A stretch of DNA of 64,000 nt from Parasegetibacter sp. NRK P23 (GCF_023721715.1 NZ_JAMDLG010000001.1:3635784-3699783); one strand, 5' to 3'; shown: positions 1 to 9,852, counted from the stretch's first letter. Notes: generated by a model from the sequence alone, not told the origin. Translations and numbers: made by a program.

Positions 1-657
1 CGCATTACCTCGCATGACCTCCAGGAACCTTTGCGGATGACGCGCTCCTTCCTCATGCTCCTTGAAAGAAAATACAAACACCAACTGGATGAAACCGCAC
101 ACGAATATATCTTCCGGGCCAGCGATGGTGCAGACAGGATGCAGCAACTCATCATCAACCTGCTGAACTACGCCCGTGCGGGTAAATTGTCCGGCGATGC
201 TGAACCAACCGACCTCAACGTGCTCATGAAAGAAGTGGCCGGTGACCTTCAACCGCTCATGATGGAAAACGGAGCACAGTTGTCGTGGAACGAACTGCCT
301 GTTGTATGGGGCGATAAAACACAATTGTTCCGGCTTTTCCTGAACCTCACCGGCAATGCCATCAAGTTTAGAAAAAAGGATGTGCCACCAGTGGTAACCA
401 TTCACGCCGCCCACACCGAGAAAGGAACCACGATAACGATTGCCGATAATGGGATCGGCATCCCGCAGGCCTACCTGCACAAGTTGTTCAACCCTTTCGT
501 GCGACTGCATTCCACCAGCGATTACCAGGGAACGGGGCTTGGCCTCGCCACCTGCAGGAAAATCGTTGAAATGCACGAAGGAACGATCAGTGTAAGTTCC
601 GTTGAGCAGCAGGGATCAGTATTTACCATCTTCCTGCCCGCCACCAAAATACGGTAA
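1..657 (+). CDS. Sensor histidine kinase, catalytic core (5' end outside window)
   Basis: The frame is open from base 1, so the gene starts before the window; 218 codons remain. The H-box SHDLQEPLR lies at codons 4-12 with the phospho-accepting His at codon 5. It is followed by an N-box (NLTGNAIKF), a DNGIG box and a GTGLGLA box, so a full HisKA plus HATPase core is present. Kinases of this type in Bacteroidota usually carry PAS or GAF sensors upstream; that part is not visible. No partner regulator lies directly downstream. The kinase at 4744-6330 has the same H-box variant. Confidence 0.93.
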   Translation, partial: RITSHDLQEPLRMTRSFLMLLERKYKHQLDETAHEYIFRASDGADRMQQLIINLLNYARAGKLSGDAEPTDLNVLMKEVAGDLQPLMMENGAQLSWNELPVVWGDKTQLFRLFLNLTGNAIKFRKKDVPPVVTIHAAHTEKGTTITIADNGIGIPQAYLHKLFNPFVRLHSTSDYQGTGLGLATCRKIVEMHEGTISVSSVEQQGSVFTIFLPATKIR

Positions 658-724
658 GATTCGGTCAATTCACGGGTAAGCATCCCGGGAAAAACCGTGT
701 AGCTTTAGCGTTTAAACACGTTGA

Positions 725-2398
725 ATGATGCGGTACATATCCTTGCTGGCGTTTCTTTCCCTGCTCTTCTTTTCTGCACTGGCCCAGGAAAAATCTTATT
801 CAAAGGCCGACACCCTCCGGGGAAGCATCACCCCATACCGCAACTGGTGGAATGTATTGCGCTACGATCTTACTGTTGAACCGGATTATACTACAAAATC
901 GCTGACCGGGAAAAACAGTATCCGGTTTGCGGTCACCTCCAAAAGTAACCCCATCTTACAACTCGACCTGATGGAACCACTGGGTATCGACAGTATCCTG
1001 CTTGATAAAAAAACACCGCTCAACTATTCCCGCGAGGGCGCTGCCTGGCTGGTGAAAACACCGGCATTACCCGTTTCTTCCACCCATACCATTGATGTAT
1101 TTTACAGCGGCAAGGTGCATGAAGCGATCCGTGCCCCCTGGGACGGGGGCTGGACCTTCACCAAAGATTCCCTCGGCCGCCCCTGGATGACCGTTACCTG
1201 CCAGGGACTCGGCGCTTCCGTCTGGTATCCCTGCAAGGACCACCAGAGCGATGAACCGGACGCCGGGGCCTCCCTTACGCTGATTGTGCCAGATACACTG
1301 GTGGCAGTAGCCAACGGAAGGCTGCAGCAAAAAACGGATGTAACAGGCGGAAAAACAGCCTACACCTGGGCCGTTAAAAACCCTATCAACAACTACAACA
1401 TCATCCCCTATATCGGGAAGTACACCCGTTTTTCAGAAGTATATAAAGGAGAAAAAGGAAACCTGGACATCACCTACTGGGTGCTCGATTACAACAAAAC
1501 CCGCGCGCAACAATACCTGCCCAACGAAGCCCGCAACACCCTCAAGGCTTTTGAACACTGGTTTGGCCCCTATCCTTTTTATGAAGATGGTTACCAGCTG
1601 ATAGACGTGCCACACACCGGAATGGAGCACCAGAGCGCCGTTGCCTACGGCAACCATTACGCGCCGGGATACAGGGGCCGGGACGGTTCGGGTACCGGCT
1701 GGGGACTGAAATGGGACTTTATCGTGGTTCACGAAAGCGGCCATGAATGGTTCGGCAACAACATCACCACCAACGACCTGGCCGATATGTGGGTGCACGA
1801 AGGGTTCACCAATTACAGTGAAACTCTTTTCACCGAATACCATTTTGGTGTGCGGGCCGGGAACGAATACAACGCCGGCACCAGGAAAGGCATCCGCAAC
1901 GACAGGCCCATTATTCCTCCCTATGGCGTAAATGCCCAGGGAAGCGGAGACATGTACCCGAAAGGCGGCAACATGCTGCACACCATCCGGCACAGCATGG
2001 GCAACGATGTATTGTTCCGGAACATCCTGCGCGGCCTCAACAAAACATTCTACCACAAAACCGTGAATACTTCCGAAGTAGAGGCGTACGTTTCCCGGAT
2101 GGCCGGATTTAATTACGCTAAAGTATTCAACCAATACCTTCGCACCACCCAGGTCCCGCATTTCCAGTTCAGCGTTTCGGCAAACGGAGATTCGGTAAGT
2201 TACCGCTACACGGATTGCGTGGCGGGGTTTAACCTGCCCCTTAAACTGGAAAATAACGGTGCGAAACTCCGTCTGAACCCCGGAACGGAATGGAGAAAAA
2301 CACCTGTTTCCAAAGCCCAGGCTGCACTGCTAAAAAAGGAAGAGATCGAAAAAATGTACTACCTCGTCGCAGAACCCACCCATCCTAGCGCTTTTTAA
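725..2398 (+). CDS. M1 family metallopeptidase (aminopeptidase N-like), secreted
   Basis: 557 residues with a signal peptide ending near ALAQ (residue about 21). The zinc site HESGH lies near residue 336 and the third ligand Glu in WVHEGF about 20 residues later, the gluzincin arrangement. The substrate-side GAMEN motif appears as the variant GMEHQ near residue 298. The N-terminal beta domain typical of M1 enzymes precedes the catalytic domain. The protein stops shortly after the helical part, so the long C-terminal domain of full PepN is absent, which is common for Bacteroidota members. It probably trims peptides in the periplasm or at the surface. Two adjacent ATG codons (725 and 728) are possible starts. 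Confidence 0.93.
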   Translation: MMRYISLLAFLSLLFFSALAQEKSYSKADTLRGSITPYRNWWNVLRYDLTVEPDYTTKSLTGKNSIRFAVTSKSNPILQLDLMEPLGIDSILLDKKTPLNYSREGAAWLVKTPALPVSSTHTIDVFYSGKVHEAIRAPWDGGWTFTKDSLGRPWMTVTCQGLGASVWYPCKDHQSDEPDAGASLTLIVPDTLVAVANGRLQQKTDVTGGKTAYTWAVKNPINNYNIIPYIGKYTRFSEVYKGEKGNLDITYWVLDYNKTRAQQYLPNEARNTLKAFEHWFGPYPFYEDGYQLIDVPHTGMEHQSAVAYGNHYAPGYRGRDGSGTGWGLKWDFIVVHESGHEWFGNNITTNDLADMWVHEGFTNYSETLFTEYHFGVRAGNEYNAGTRKGIRNDRPIIPPYGVNAQGSGDMYPKGGNMLHTIRHSMGNDVLFRNILRGLNKTFYHKTVNTSEVEAYVSRMAGFNYAKVFNQYLRTTQVPHFQFSVSANGDSVSYRYTDCVAGFNLPLKLENNGAKLRLNPGTEWRKTPVSKAQAALLKKEEIEKMYYLVAEPTHPSAF

Positions 2399-2432
2399 CA
2401 TATTTTGCAGCCCGAATTTCATCCACGCAGGA

Positions 2433-2440
2433 TACATTTG
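2433..2440 (+). promoter_or_regulatory. Candidate -7 promoter element (TACATTTG)
   Basis: An exact match to the Bacteroidota TAnnTTTG -7 consensus, 10 bases before the barrel gene start. A TTG at 2405-2407 could serve as the -33 element, although the 25-base spacing is longer than usual. Confidence 0.45.
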
Positions 2441-2450
2441 CGAATCAAAT

Positions 2451-3200
2451 ATGTTTATGAAGAAAATTCTGATGGTGTTGCTGACCCTGGCAACCGGTTT
2501 TCAACTGATGGCCCAGGACTCAACGGAGAATAAGCCCCAAAAGCCCAAGAAAGACTGGAGTAAGGTGGTGATGAAGAACAGGTCGGCCGACCATTTTATG
2601 TTCCAGATCGGGATCGACAACTGGGCCGGCGCCCCCGACTCCATCCGGATCAAAGGCCTTTCACGCGGTTTTAACGCGTATTTCATGTTCGACTTCCCCT
2701 TCAAAACCGATCCCAGGTTCAGCGTGGGCATCGGCGCGGGCGTCTCTTCCAGCAATATCTACTTCGACAAATATACCGTTGACGTGAAGTCTTCGGCCAG
2801 CACACTGCCCTTCCGCGATGTGGCCGATACCAACCACTTCAAGAAATACAAACTGACCACCGCTTACCTGGAAGCGCCCGTTGAATTGCGCTTCGCCCTG
2901 AAACCGGAAGACATGGACAGGAGTTGGAAATTCGCCATCGGCGCCAAAGTTGGTACCATGGTGAACGCGCATACCAAAGGTAAAACCTGGCAGAACTCCA
3001 GCGGCAACACCCTCAACGCATACACGTTGAAGGAAACCAGTAAGCGTTTCTTCAACAGCACGCGGCTCTCGGGAACCCTCCGCGCAGGTTATGGTAACCT
3101 GAGCCTTTTCGGCAGCTACTCCATTACGACATTGATTAAGGAAGGATTCGGGCCTGAAATACGCCCCTATCAGATAGGGATAACGTTCAGTGGATTGTAA
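2451..3200 (+). CDS. Outer membrane beta-barrel protein, PorT/OMP_b-brl type
   Basis: 249 residues with a signal peptide (KKILMVLLTLATGFQLMAQ), a short charged linker rich in Lys and Pro, then alternating hydrophobic strands (for example FMFQIGIDNW, FSVGIGAGVSSSNIYF, LRAGYGNLSLFGSYSI) that fit a small barrel. The C-terminus IGITFSGL resembles a last strand. It is likely an outer membrane protein of unknown cargo. ATG codons at 2451 and 2457 are both possible; the second puts the Lys-rich n-region first. A TACATTTG -7-like motif lies 10 bases before the start and a strong hairpin terminator follows. Confidence 0.8.
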   Translation: MFMKKILMVLLTLATGFQLMAQDSTENKPQKPKKDWSKVVMKNRSADHFMFQIGIDNWAGAPDSIRIKGLSRGFNAYFMFDFPFKTDPRFSVGIGAGVSSSNIYFDKYTVDVKSSASTLPFRDVADTNHFKKYKLTTAYLEAPVELRFALKPEDMDRSWKFAIGAKVGTMVNAHTKGKTWQNSSGNTLNAYTLKETSKRFFNSTRLSGTLRAGYGNLSLFGSYSITTLIKEGFGPEIRPYQIGITFSGL

Positions 3201-3223
3201 TGCTTTCTGAAATTGAAATAATT

Positions 3224-3252
3224 AAAAAGCGTATCGGTTGATACGCTTTTTT
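3224..3252. terminator. Bidirectional intrinsic terminator
   Basis: A perfect 12-bp stem (AAAAAGCGTATC pairing with 3240-3251) around a GGTT loop. T-runs follow on both strands. It sits between the barrel gene and the convergent kinase operon ending at 3295 and can serve both. Confidence 0.88.
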
Positions 3253-3294
3253 GTTTTCATAAAGTAGAAAATAAATATTACCCGTTGCGAGCCC

Positions 3295-4737
3295 TTACGC
3301 GTGCGCAGGAAAATCCAGGATAAAACTCGTCCCCTTCCCCCATTCAGATTTCACATCCACTTCTGCCTTGTGTGATTGCAGAATATTGAGCGTAGCCGCC
3401 AGTCCCAGCCCCATGCCATTCCTTTTAGAAGTAAAATAGGGTTCAAACAACCGGGAGAGGTGCTCTTCCGATATGCCCGAACCATTATCGGCGATGATCA
3501 CACGAAAAGAATTGTTGTTGGCCGAAACGTTGATATAAAGTGATCCTTTTTCCGGCTCCATGGCTTCCACCGCGTTGATGATGATATTCAGGAACGCGAT
3601 TTTCAGCTTCTCTTTATCGGCCAGGATGAATGCTTCGTGGTCAGGATAATGGATGCGCACATTAATTTTATGCAGGGTAATCCGGTCGAGCGCCGCAGAA
3701 AGGCTTTCATCCACGATGGATTGGAGCGCGGTTTTGGTCAGCGCCATCTCGGAAGGCCTTGCCGAGTTGAGCAGCTCTGTAATCAGATCGGATATCCGCC
3801 TGCTGTTGCGGTGAATGATATCCAGGTACAACTGGTCGTCGGGCTGACAATTGGGCTGCAGTTGCTCGATGGAAAGATTGATATTGTTGAGGGGATTCCT
3901 CACTTCATGCGCGAGCGTGCGCACCAGCCTTCCTGCGGATGCGAGTTTTTCGGCCAGCAAGGTGGCTTTTTCCTCCCGCCTGATGTTGGTGATGTCGTGG
4001 ATGATCCCCTGTATATACGAAGGCTTCGCCCGTTCGGTGATCAATGAAGCGGAGAGAATACAGAAGCGGGTTTCGCCATCGGGCGTGCGCAGTAAAATCT
4101 CTTCATCATCCACTTCATGTACTTCGCTGATGAGCGCACTTAGTACATCCCGCTGCTGCTCCAGGGGCATATAAGCATACAGGCTGCTTCCCAGAATTTC
4201 TTCAATGGGCACACCCAGTAATTCCAGGGCAGCGGCATTCACATCACGGAAGGCAAGATTTTCATCGGCAATAAATACCGCATCCTTCGACTGCTCAAAG
4301 ATGGTACGGTACCGTTTTTCCTGTGCACGAAGCGCCTTCATGGCGTGCGATCTTTCAATAGCGTAGCGGATGCTTCTTTCCAGTTTCTCAGGATTCAGCT
4401 CGGGCTTTACGAGGTAATCCACCGCGCCCACTTCCATGGCTTTCTTGTCCACTTCAGGATTTCCCTTTCCGGTAAGCAAAATCACGGGTTCTTCGCAGCC
4501 GGCGTCTATGGCTTCCTGCAACAGCTCCAGGCCGGTTTTCGCCCCCAGCCTGTAGTCCACGAGGTAGATATCATGACGGGCCGCCTGCAAAGCCTGCAGG
4601 GCATCGGCATAACGAAAACACCATTCTATCTCGAAAGGAACATCTTTGATCTCACGGATATAATCACTCGTAATGAAGAAATCGTCTTCATCATCATCTA
4701 CGATCAGGATACGTGTAGGTTTAGCGGTAACTGCCAT
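3295..4737 (-). CDS. REC-PAS-histidine kinase, NtrB-like core
   Basis: 480 residues. An N-terminal receiver domain (residues about 8-125; acidic DDDEDD, phospho-acceptor Asp in IYLVDYRLG, Lys in LVKPE) is followed by a PAS domain (about 140-255), then HisKA with the H-box LAHEVRNPLNNI near residue 276 and an HATPase with NIIINAVEAM, DNGSGI and GMGLGLA. The H-box and N-box are of the NtrB/AtoS kind, which usually partner sigma-54 activators. This fits the NtrC-type regulator two genes upstream. It is the last gene of a minus-strand operon, 6 bases after the preceding kinase. The protein looks soluble, and the receiver probably lets another kinase tune it. Confidence 0.92.
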   Translation of the reverse strand: MAVTAKPTRILIVDDDEDDFFITSDYIREIKDVPFEIEWCFRYADALQALQAARHDIYLVDYRLGAKTGLELLQEAIDAGCEEPVILLTGKGNPEVDKKAMEVGAVDYLVKPELNPEKLERSIRYAIERSHAMKALRAQEKRYRTIFEQSKDAVFIADENLAFRDVNAAALELLGVPIEEILGSSLYAYMPLEQQRDVLSALISEVHEVDDEEILLRTPDGETRFCILSASLITERAKPSYIQGIIHDITNIRREEKATLLAEKLASAGRLVRTLAHEVRNPLNNINLSIEQLQPNCQPDDQLYLDIIHRNSRRISDLITELLNSARPSEMALTKTALQSIVDESLSAALDRITLHKINVRIHYPDHEAFILADKEKLKIAFLNIIINAVEAMEPEKGSLYINVSANNNSFRVIIADNGSGISEEHLSRLFEPYFTSKRNGMGLGLAATLNILQSHKAEVDVKSEWGKGTSFILDFPAHA

Positions 4738-4743
4738 TAAGGG

Positions 4744-6330
4744 TTATTGTTGTTCGGGTAAAATGATGAAAAAACGGGAACCCCGTCCAGGTGTACTTTC
4801 AGCGTAGATAAAACCTCCATGGTTCTCCGCTATTTTTTTACAGATGGCAAGGCCCAGCCCCGATCCCGGGTATTCGGCTTTTCCATGCAGCCGTTGGAAT
4901 ATCTGGAATATTCTGTTGGCGTACTCTTCTTCAAAGCCGATGCCGTTGTCTTCCACCTGAATGGAAAAATAAGTTTTATTCGGAGGAAGATGAAAATGTT
5001 CCAGTTCCGCTTTGGAAAGTTTGGATGCCGCAACCTTTACAAATCCCGGTTCATCGTGCCGCCTGAATTTGATCGCGTTGTTCACCAGGTTACCGAACAG
5101 TCTGCGCGCATGGGTAGGATTCATCTCCAGTTCAGGCAAAGGATCCACCTGCAAGGTTACGCCCGCTTCTTCGATACTCAGCTCAAATTCATTCCGGACC
5201 TCCTCCAGGATATCATTCATGGAGATGCGCTGAAAATCAGACTGGTTACGGCTTACACGGGAGAACTCCAGGAGGTTATCGATCAATTGCCGCATATTCG
5301 CGGTGCTGGCGAGTATTCTGTTGAGGTAAATGGCGGACTCGGGCGACAACTCTTCCGCAGCCCTGGTACGGAGTCTTTCGCTGAAGGTGCTTATTTTCCG
5401 GAGCGGTTCCTGCAGGTCGTGAGAGGCCACATAAGCGAACTCCTCCAATTCCAGGTTAGAACGGTGCAGGTCGCGGATCATACGCTCCCGTTCTTTTTCC
5501 CGGATACGGCTCTCCGTTATATCCCGGGTAATACCAATCAGTTTCAGTGCGCCATTGCTTCCGCTGGGAACGGGTTTTCCCTGGATCACGATAAGCCTGG
5601 GCAGCAGGCCTTGTGGCTCAACGGTGCATTCCACTTCAAACGGGGTACCCTGTAGTAACGCGTTTTTCATGGCGCTGTCCACCATAGTACGTTCTTCACT
5701 GTTCACCTGGGAAAGGAACCAGTCGTAAGTCAGTTTTTCCGGAACCATCTCTTTGGCATAGCCGAAAATGCGGTACATGCCTTCGGACCATACAAATTCA
5801 TTGGTAGCGGAATTCCAGCTGAATTGTCCGTATCCCAGGAGTTCTTCGGTATCCGACAACAGGCTCCGTGTTTCGAGCAGTTCTTTCTCCCTGGCCATTT
5901 CTTTACTGATGTCTTCAGCAACGAATAAGAGCGAGAGTGGTTTACCCGCATCATCTTTACGGAGGACGGTACCTTTGGTACGGAAATAGGTCCAGTCGCC
6001 TTCTTTCTTATTAAGTCTGCAATTAAACGAGTGCTGGCCGTCTTCCTTCAGGAACCGTTCTATTTCGGTTTGAACAAGGTCCAGGTCCTCTTTATAAACA
6101 AGGTCCCCGAAATCGTTCCAACCCTGTACCTCTTCCTGGGTGAAGCCAAGAATACTGGTAAAACCGGGATTGGTGTACCGGAGTTTCTTTTCAGCCGTAT
6201 CATAGATATAAATGATACCGGGAAAAGCCCCTGCCAGCCTTTCTCTTGCATCTGTTTCCGCCTCCGCGTCCCCGAACAATACCCGGAGAAAGTGGAGGTC
6301 GTTGTTTTCACTCTTCCCCATCGGCGGCAT
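4744..6330 (-). CDS. PAS-PAS sensor histidine kinase
   Basis: 528 residues: a PAS/PAC domain at about 30-145, a second at about 150-265, a coiled linker, the H-box SHDLQEPLR near residue 305 and an HATPase with NLVNNAIKF, DNGIGF and GSGLGLA. There is no membrane segment, so it is a cytoplasmic sensor of redox, ligand or light type. Its ATG overlaps the stop of the NtrC-type gene by one base (TAATG), which suggests translational coupling. An alternative start is Met4. It has no receiver of its own, so it may feed the receiver of the next kinase or the NtrC-type regulator. Confidence 0.92.
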   Translation of the reverse strand: MPPMGKSENNDLHFLRVLFGDAEAETDARERLAGAFPGIIYIYDTAEKKLRYTNPGFTSILGFTQEEVQGWNDFGDLVYKEDLDLVQTEIERFLKEDGQHSFNCRLNKKEGDWTYFRTKGTVLRKDDAGKPLSLLFVAEDISKEMAREKELLETRSLLSDTEELLGYGQFSWNSATNEFVWSEGMYRIFGYAKEMVPEKLTYDWFLSQVNSEERTMVDSAMKNALLQGTPFEVECTVEPQGLLPRLIVIQGKPVPSGSNGALKLIGITRDITESRIREKERERMIRDLHRSNLELEEFAYVASHDLQEPLRKISTFSERLRTRAAEELSPESAIYLNRILASTANMRQLIDNLLEFSRVSRNQSDFQRISMNDILEEVRNEFELSIEEAGVTLQVDPLPELEMNPTHARRLFGNLVNNAIKFRRHDEPGFVKVAASKLSKAELEHFHLPPNKTYFSIQVEDNGIGFEEEYANRIFQIFQRLHGKAEYPGSGLGLAICKKIAENHGGFIYAESTPGRGSRFFIILPEQQ

Positions 6331-7841
6331 TATTTGTTGACCAGATCCTGGTACTGTTTCATTTTATTGTACAGTGTTTTCCGGTCGATGTTCAGCAAGC
6401 GTGCGGCCTTGCTTTTATTAAAGTTTACCTGTTTCAGGGCCTCGACGATCATTTCGTATTCCGCATCGAGACTGGCTGATTTCAGGGAGTGGTCATGGAT
6501 AACTGGTTTTTGTGGTGCAGGCGCAATAGGAGCGGGCTGCATTGGTTGGTGGGACGGTATAATGGTGGAAGGAACATGTTCGGGCGATGGTGTCGCGGCC
6601 GATGTTCCTCCAAACTGCAGTTTGGAGAAATTCGAAATTTCGAACGGGAGAAACCTGGATTCAATGAGATCGCCATCAGCGAGCAATGTAGCCCTTTTCA
6701 CGACGTTCTTCAATTCGCGCAGGTTTCCGTGCCACACGTAGTGAAGGAAGATGTGCTCCACTTCGGGTGAAAAATCTTTTACGTTCTTCCCTAATTCCTT
6801 GTTGGTTAAACCCAGGAAATGGCGCGCAAACACCATCACATCTTCTTTTCGTTCGCGAAGCGGTGGTACGTCAATGCTGAATTCGTTGAAACGGTGGTAA
6901 AGGTCCTCGCGGAATTTTCCATTCCTGGAAGCTTCCCAGAGCCTTTCGTTGCTGGCTACGATGATCCTGACGTCCAGTTCGATGTCTTTTGTTCCTCCCA
7001 CGCGGCGCATCTTTCTTTCCTGAACTACCCTTAATAAGGACACCTGCACATCATAGGGCAGGTTACCGATTTCGTCGAGGAAGATGGTTCCCCCGTTCGC
7101 CAGTTCAAAACTGCCTGGCTTTTGCTGAAGTGCTCCGGTGAAGGATCCTTTTTCGTGTCCGAACAATTCGCTGGCCGCGAGCTCTTTGGAGAGGGCGCCA
7201 CAATCAATGGCCACGAAAGGCTTATCGGCTCTTTTGCTTTTTTTATGAATTTCCTGTGCGATGGCTTCTTTCCCACTTCCCGATTCGCCATAGATGATCA
7301 CACTGAAATTGGTAGGACCCACCAGTTCGATCTGTTTGATGATGTTCACGAACTGCGCGCTGTTCCCGAAGATGTATTCACCGGAATACACCAGTTTTTG
7401 TTTGGGGGCGCTTTCTTTACGCGGCGGCGTATCGGGATGACCGTTCAATTCCTCTTTACGGGTTTCCGGGGCAGGACTGTGCAATGCTTTTTTGATGGTG
7501 AGCAGTATCTCATCTGGCAGCAGGGGCTTCGTCACATAATCGAAGGCGCCCATTTTCATCACTTCAACGGCCAGTTTGATATCGCTGTAACCTGTCATCA
7601 CGATCACCTGTATGTCCGGATTTTTTTCTTTGATGCGGGTGAGCAATTGCAGCCCATCCATATCGTCGAGCCTGAAATCCGCCATCACCAGGTCGGGACT
7701 GAACGTCTCTACGATCTCCAGCGCTTTTTTACCGTTGAGGGTATCCATTACATCATACCCGTGGCGGGACAAAAATCCCTTGAGGAGCAGGCACATGTCT
7801 CTGTCATCATCAACCACCAGAATTTTTTGCATTGCAGCCAT
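6330..7841 (-). CDS. Sigma-54-dependent response regulator, NtrC family
   Basis: 503 residues in three parts. The receiver (residues about 5-120) has DDDRD and the phospho-Asp in VMADFRL. The AAA+ domain has a Walker A GESGSGKE near residue 187, the sigma-54 contact loop as GSFTGA near 231 (consensus GAFTGA) and LDEIGNLP as Walker B. The C-terminal Fis-type helix-turn-helix reads NKSKAARLLNIDRKTLYNKM. A Pro/Ala-rich linker joins the last two. It should activate sigma-54 promoters after phosphorylation. It is encoded 35 bases downstream of rpoN, in the same direction and together with two kinases. Met4 is an alternative start. Confidence 0.95.
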   Translation of the reverse strand: MAAMQKILVVDDDRDMCLLLKGFLSRHGYDVMDTLNGKKALEIVETFSPDLVMADFRLDDMDGLQLLTRIKEKNPDIQVIVMTGYSDIKLAVEVMKMGAFDYVTKPLLPDEILLTIKKALHSPAPETRKEELNGHPDTPPRKESAPKQKLVYSGEYIFGNSAQFVNIIKQIELVGPTNFSVIIYGESGSGKEAIAQEIHKKSKRADKPFVAIDCGALSKELAASELFGHEKGSFTGALQQKPGSFELANGGTIFLDEIGNLPYDVQVSLLRVVQERKMRRVGGTKDIELDVRIIVASNERLWEASRNGKFREDLYHRFNEFSIDVPPLRERKEDVMVFARHFLGLTNKELGKNVKDFSPEVEHIFLHYVWHGNLRELKNVVKRATLLADGDLIESRFLPFEISNFSKLQFGGTSAATPSPEHVPSTIIPSHQPMQPAPIAPAPQKPVIHDHSLKSASLDAEYEMIVEALKQVNFNKSKAARLLNIDRKTLYNKMKQYQDLVNK

Positions 7842-7876
7842 AATTATGTTTAGTTATTGAGGGGTTTTTTCAAACA

Positions 7877-9295
7877 TCATGCCCAGAGGCACCTCATTTG
7901 AGCAACGGGAATCTGTAACAGGTCGCGGTACTTGGCAATGGTTCTTCTTGCGATATTATATCCTTTCTGTCCGAGTATGGCCACCAGTTGCTGATCGGTA
8001 TATGGTTTTCTTTTATCTTCGGCTTCTATCACTTCCACGATGGCGTTCTGGATCACTTTATTGCTTACCACATCCCCTTTCTGCGTCATCAATCCTTCGG
8101 TGAAGAGGTCTTTCAGGAGGATGGTACCAAAATGTGTTTCCGCGTATTTGTTGCAGGTGATCCTCGACACGGTGGAAATATCCATTCCTACCACTTCTGC
8201 AATATTTTTAAGAATCATCGGCTTCAGCACCCTGATGTCTCCTTCCACGAAATACTCCTGTTGCCAATCCACGATGGCCTCCATGATCCTGCGCATGGTT
8301 TGTTCCCGCTGGCGGATGGCCTGAATGAACCAGCGTGCGGCGTTCAGTTTGTTGCGTACGTACTGAATGGCGGACTTGTCTTTCTGTTCACCGTGCTGCA
8401 TGGCTTCCACCTGTTGCTGCCAGTCGCTGCTGATGTGCAGGCCCGCCGATCTTTCCTTACAAAGCAATACGCGGGGTTTATCATCTTCCATCGTTACTAT
8501 AAAATCAGGTACAATCGTTTGCCTGGGTTGCTGCACGGCTTCACTTTCCAGTACGGGCTTCATCTGCATTCCGGCAATTAATTCCAATACGATGCGGAAC
8601 TCATCATCTTCCAGGTTCAGCTTGTGCATGATCCTCTCCAGCTGGCGGTTCATCAGTTCCTGATAATGGTCCTTCATTAAAGCGATGGCCATTTTCACAT
8701 CCGGCCTTTTGGTATTCATCCTGTTCAGTTGAAACAGCAGGTATTCCCGTGTATCGCGGCAACCCAGTCCTGCGGGTTCCAGCGTGCGCACGGTGTTCAG
8801 CACCGATTCCACTCTTTCCGGATCAACCAGCTGTCCCTGGCGGAACGAGAAGTCGTCGGCCAGCGCGGCGGCATCCATGGCCAGGAACCCGTTTTCATCC
8901 AGGCAATCTATGATGTAATCGGCGATCTTCACGTCCAGTTCATCCGTAATACTCCAGCGGAACTGCTGCCTGGCTTCTTCCCTGAAGCAAACAGCGGCTA
9001 CCAATGGTTTTTCGGGCATGGCCTCATCGGAAAAGTAGTTGCCGTATTCCAGTTTATAATCGGGTACATCATCATAAGCGAACTCATCGTAATCACGAAA
9101 ATCATCTTCTTTCACCGCCTTATCCGGTATTTCCTCATACTCGTCCTGCTGCTGCTCAAGCATCGGGTTATCGTTCAATTCCTGTTGAATGCGGTGCTCC
9201 AGTTCCATCGTATTCAAATGAAAAAGGTGCAGCAACTGGATTTGATGCGGCAGTATCTTTGTCTGTTGTTTTAATTGCTGGTGCTGGTAGATCAT
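7877..9295 (-). CDS. rpoN: RNA polymerase sigma-54 factor
   Basis: 472 residues. The N-terminal glutamine-rich region I (residues 4-50) binds activator and core. It is followed by an acidic region II and the core-binding and DNA-binding domains. The C-terminal RpoN box reads ARRTIAKYRDLLQIP, matching the ARRTVAKYRE signature, and directs -24/-12 promoter recognition. The length is normal. It is the first gene of the minus-strand operon that continues with the NtrC-type activator and two kinases. I did not find a convincing TGGCAC-N5-TTGCA promoter in the window. Confidence 0.97.
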   Translation of the reverse strand: MIYQHQQLKQQTKILPHQIQLLHLFHLNTMELEHRIQQELNDNPMLEQQQDEYEEIPDKAVKEDDFRDYDEFAYDDVPDYKLEYGNYFSDEAMPEKPLVAAVCFREEARQQFRWSITDELDVKIADYIIDCLDENGFLAMDAAALADDFSFRQGQLVDPERVESVLNTVRTLEPAGLGCRDTREYLLFQLNRMNTKRPDVKMAIALMKDHYQELMNRQLERIMHKLNLEDDEFRIVLELIAGMQMKPVLESEAVQQPRQTIVPDFIVTMEDDKPRVLLCKERSAGLHISSDWQQQVEAMQHGEQKDKSAIQYVRNKLNAARWFIQAIRQREQTMRRIMEAIVDWQQEYFVEGDIRVLKPMILKNIAEVVGMDISTVSRITCNKYAETHFGTILLKDLFTEGLMTQKGDVVSNKVIQNAIVEVIEAEDKRKPYTDQQLVAILGQKGYNIARRTIAKYRDLLQIPVAQMRCLWA

Positions 9296-9489
9296 AGCAG
9301 TAATTTTTACGCACTATGTAGAACAAGCGGAGCGCCAGAAAGCAAAAAAACGTTAATTAAAAGAAACAAATAATCAATTGTTTGAAAATCAACATGATAT
9401 ACATTAACTGATTAAAGCGCTTCTGAACATGGAAGATAATGAGAAATCTATTGTGTAGAAAATATTTCCCTATCCGGGGATGAATTATT

Positions 9490-9675
9490 TTATTCTGTCG
9501 CTTCCTGGTTTTTCCGGTCCACACTTTCCTCTTTCTTTTCTTTTTCCTGATTGGCGCGTTCTTCCTCAGTTGCAGCGATACCGGCCTTACCATCCGGCGC
9601 TTTCTCTTTTACCCTTTCTTCATTTTTGTCTTTGTAAAGCTGGTCGTCTTTTTTGTTTGATGGGTGCTTTTTCAT
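9490..9675 (-). CDS. Small highly charged protein of unknown function
   Basis: 61 residues from the ATG at 9675, composed almost entirely of Lys, Glu, Asp, Gln and Asn (for example DDQLYKDKNEERVKEKAP). It has no membrane segment and is probably disordered or a single coil. A longer reading from a TTG at 9717 adds 14 residues, but the ATG gives the more natural N-terminus MKKHPSNKK. Family unknown. It lies alone between rpoN and a receiver gene. Confidence 0.55.
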   Translation of the reverse strand: MKKHPSNKKDDQLYKDKNEERVKEKAPDGKAGIAATEEERANQEKEKKEESVDRKNQEATE

Positions 9676-9852
9676 CTTGTTTTTGGGTATAATGCTGAAA
9701 AATTTATGCCCTCCCAACCTTTTGTTTAAGCATATGTTATCTTTGATGCGTTTGAATTAAAACATGTTTCGTGTGGTGGGCGGACGATATAACGCTTCCG
9801 GACAACCGCAATAAAGACGGAACTTAAGTTTGAATTAATTATACAAGACCAC

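Noticed and set aside
1433-2161. 242-codon frame on the minus strand across the M1 peptidase gene
   Set aside because: It is antisense to a clear family member and its product has no coherent domain.
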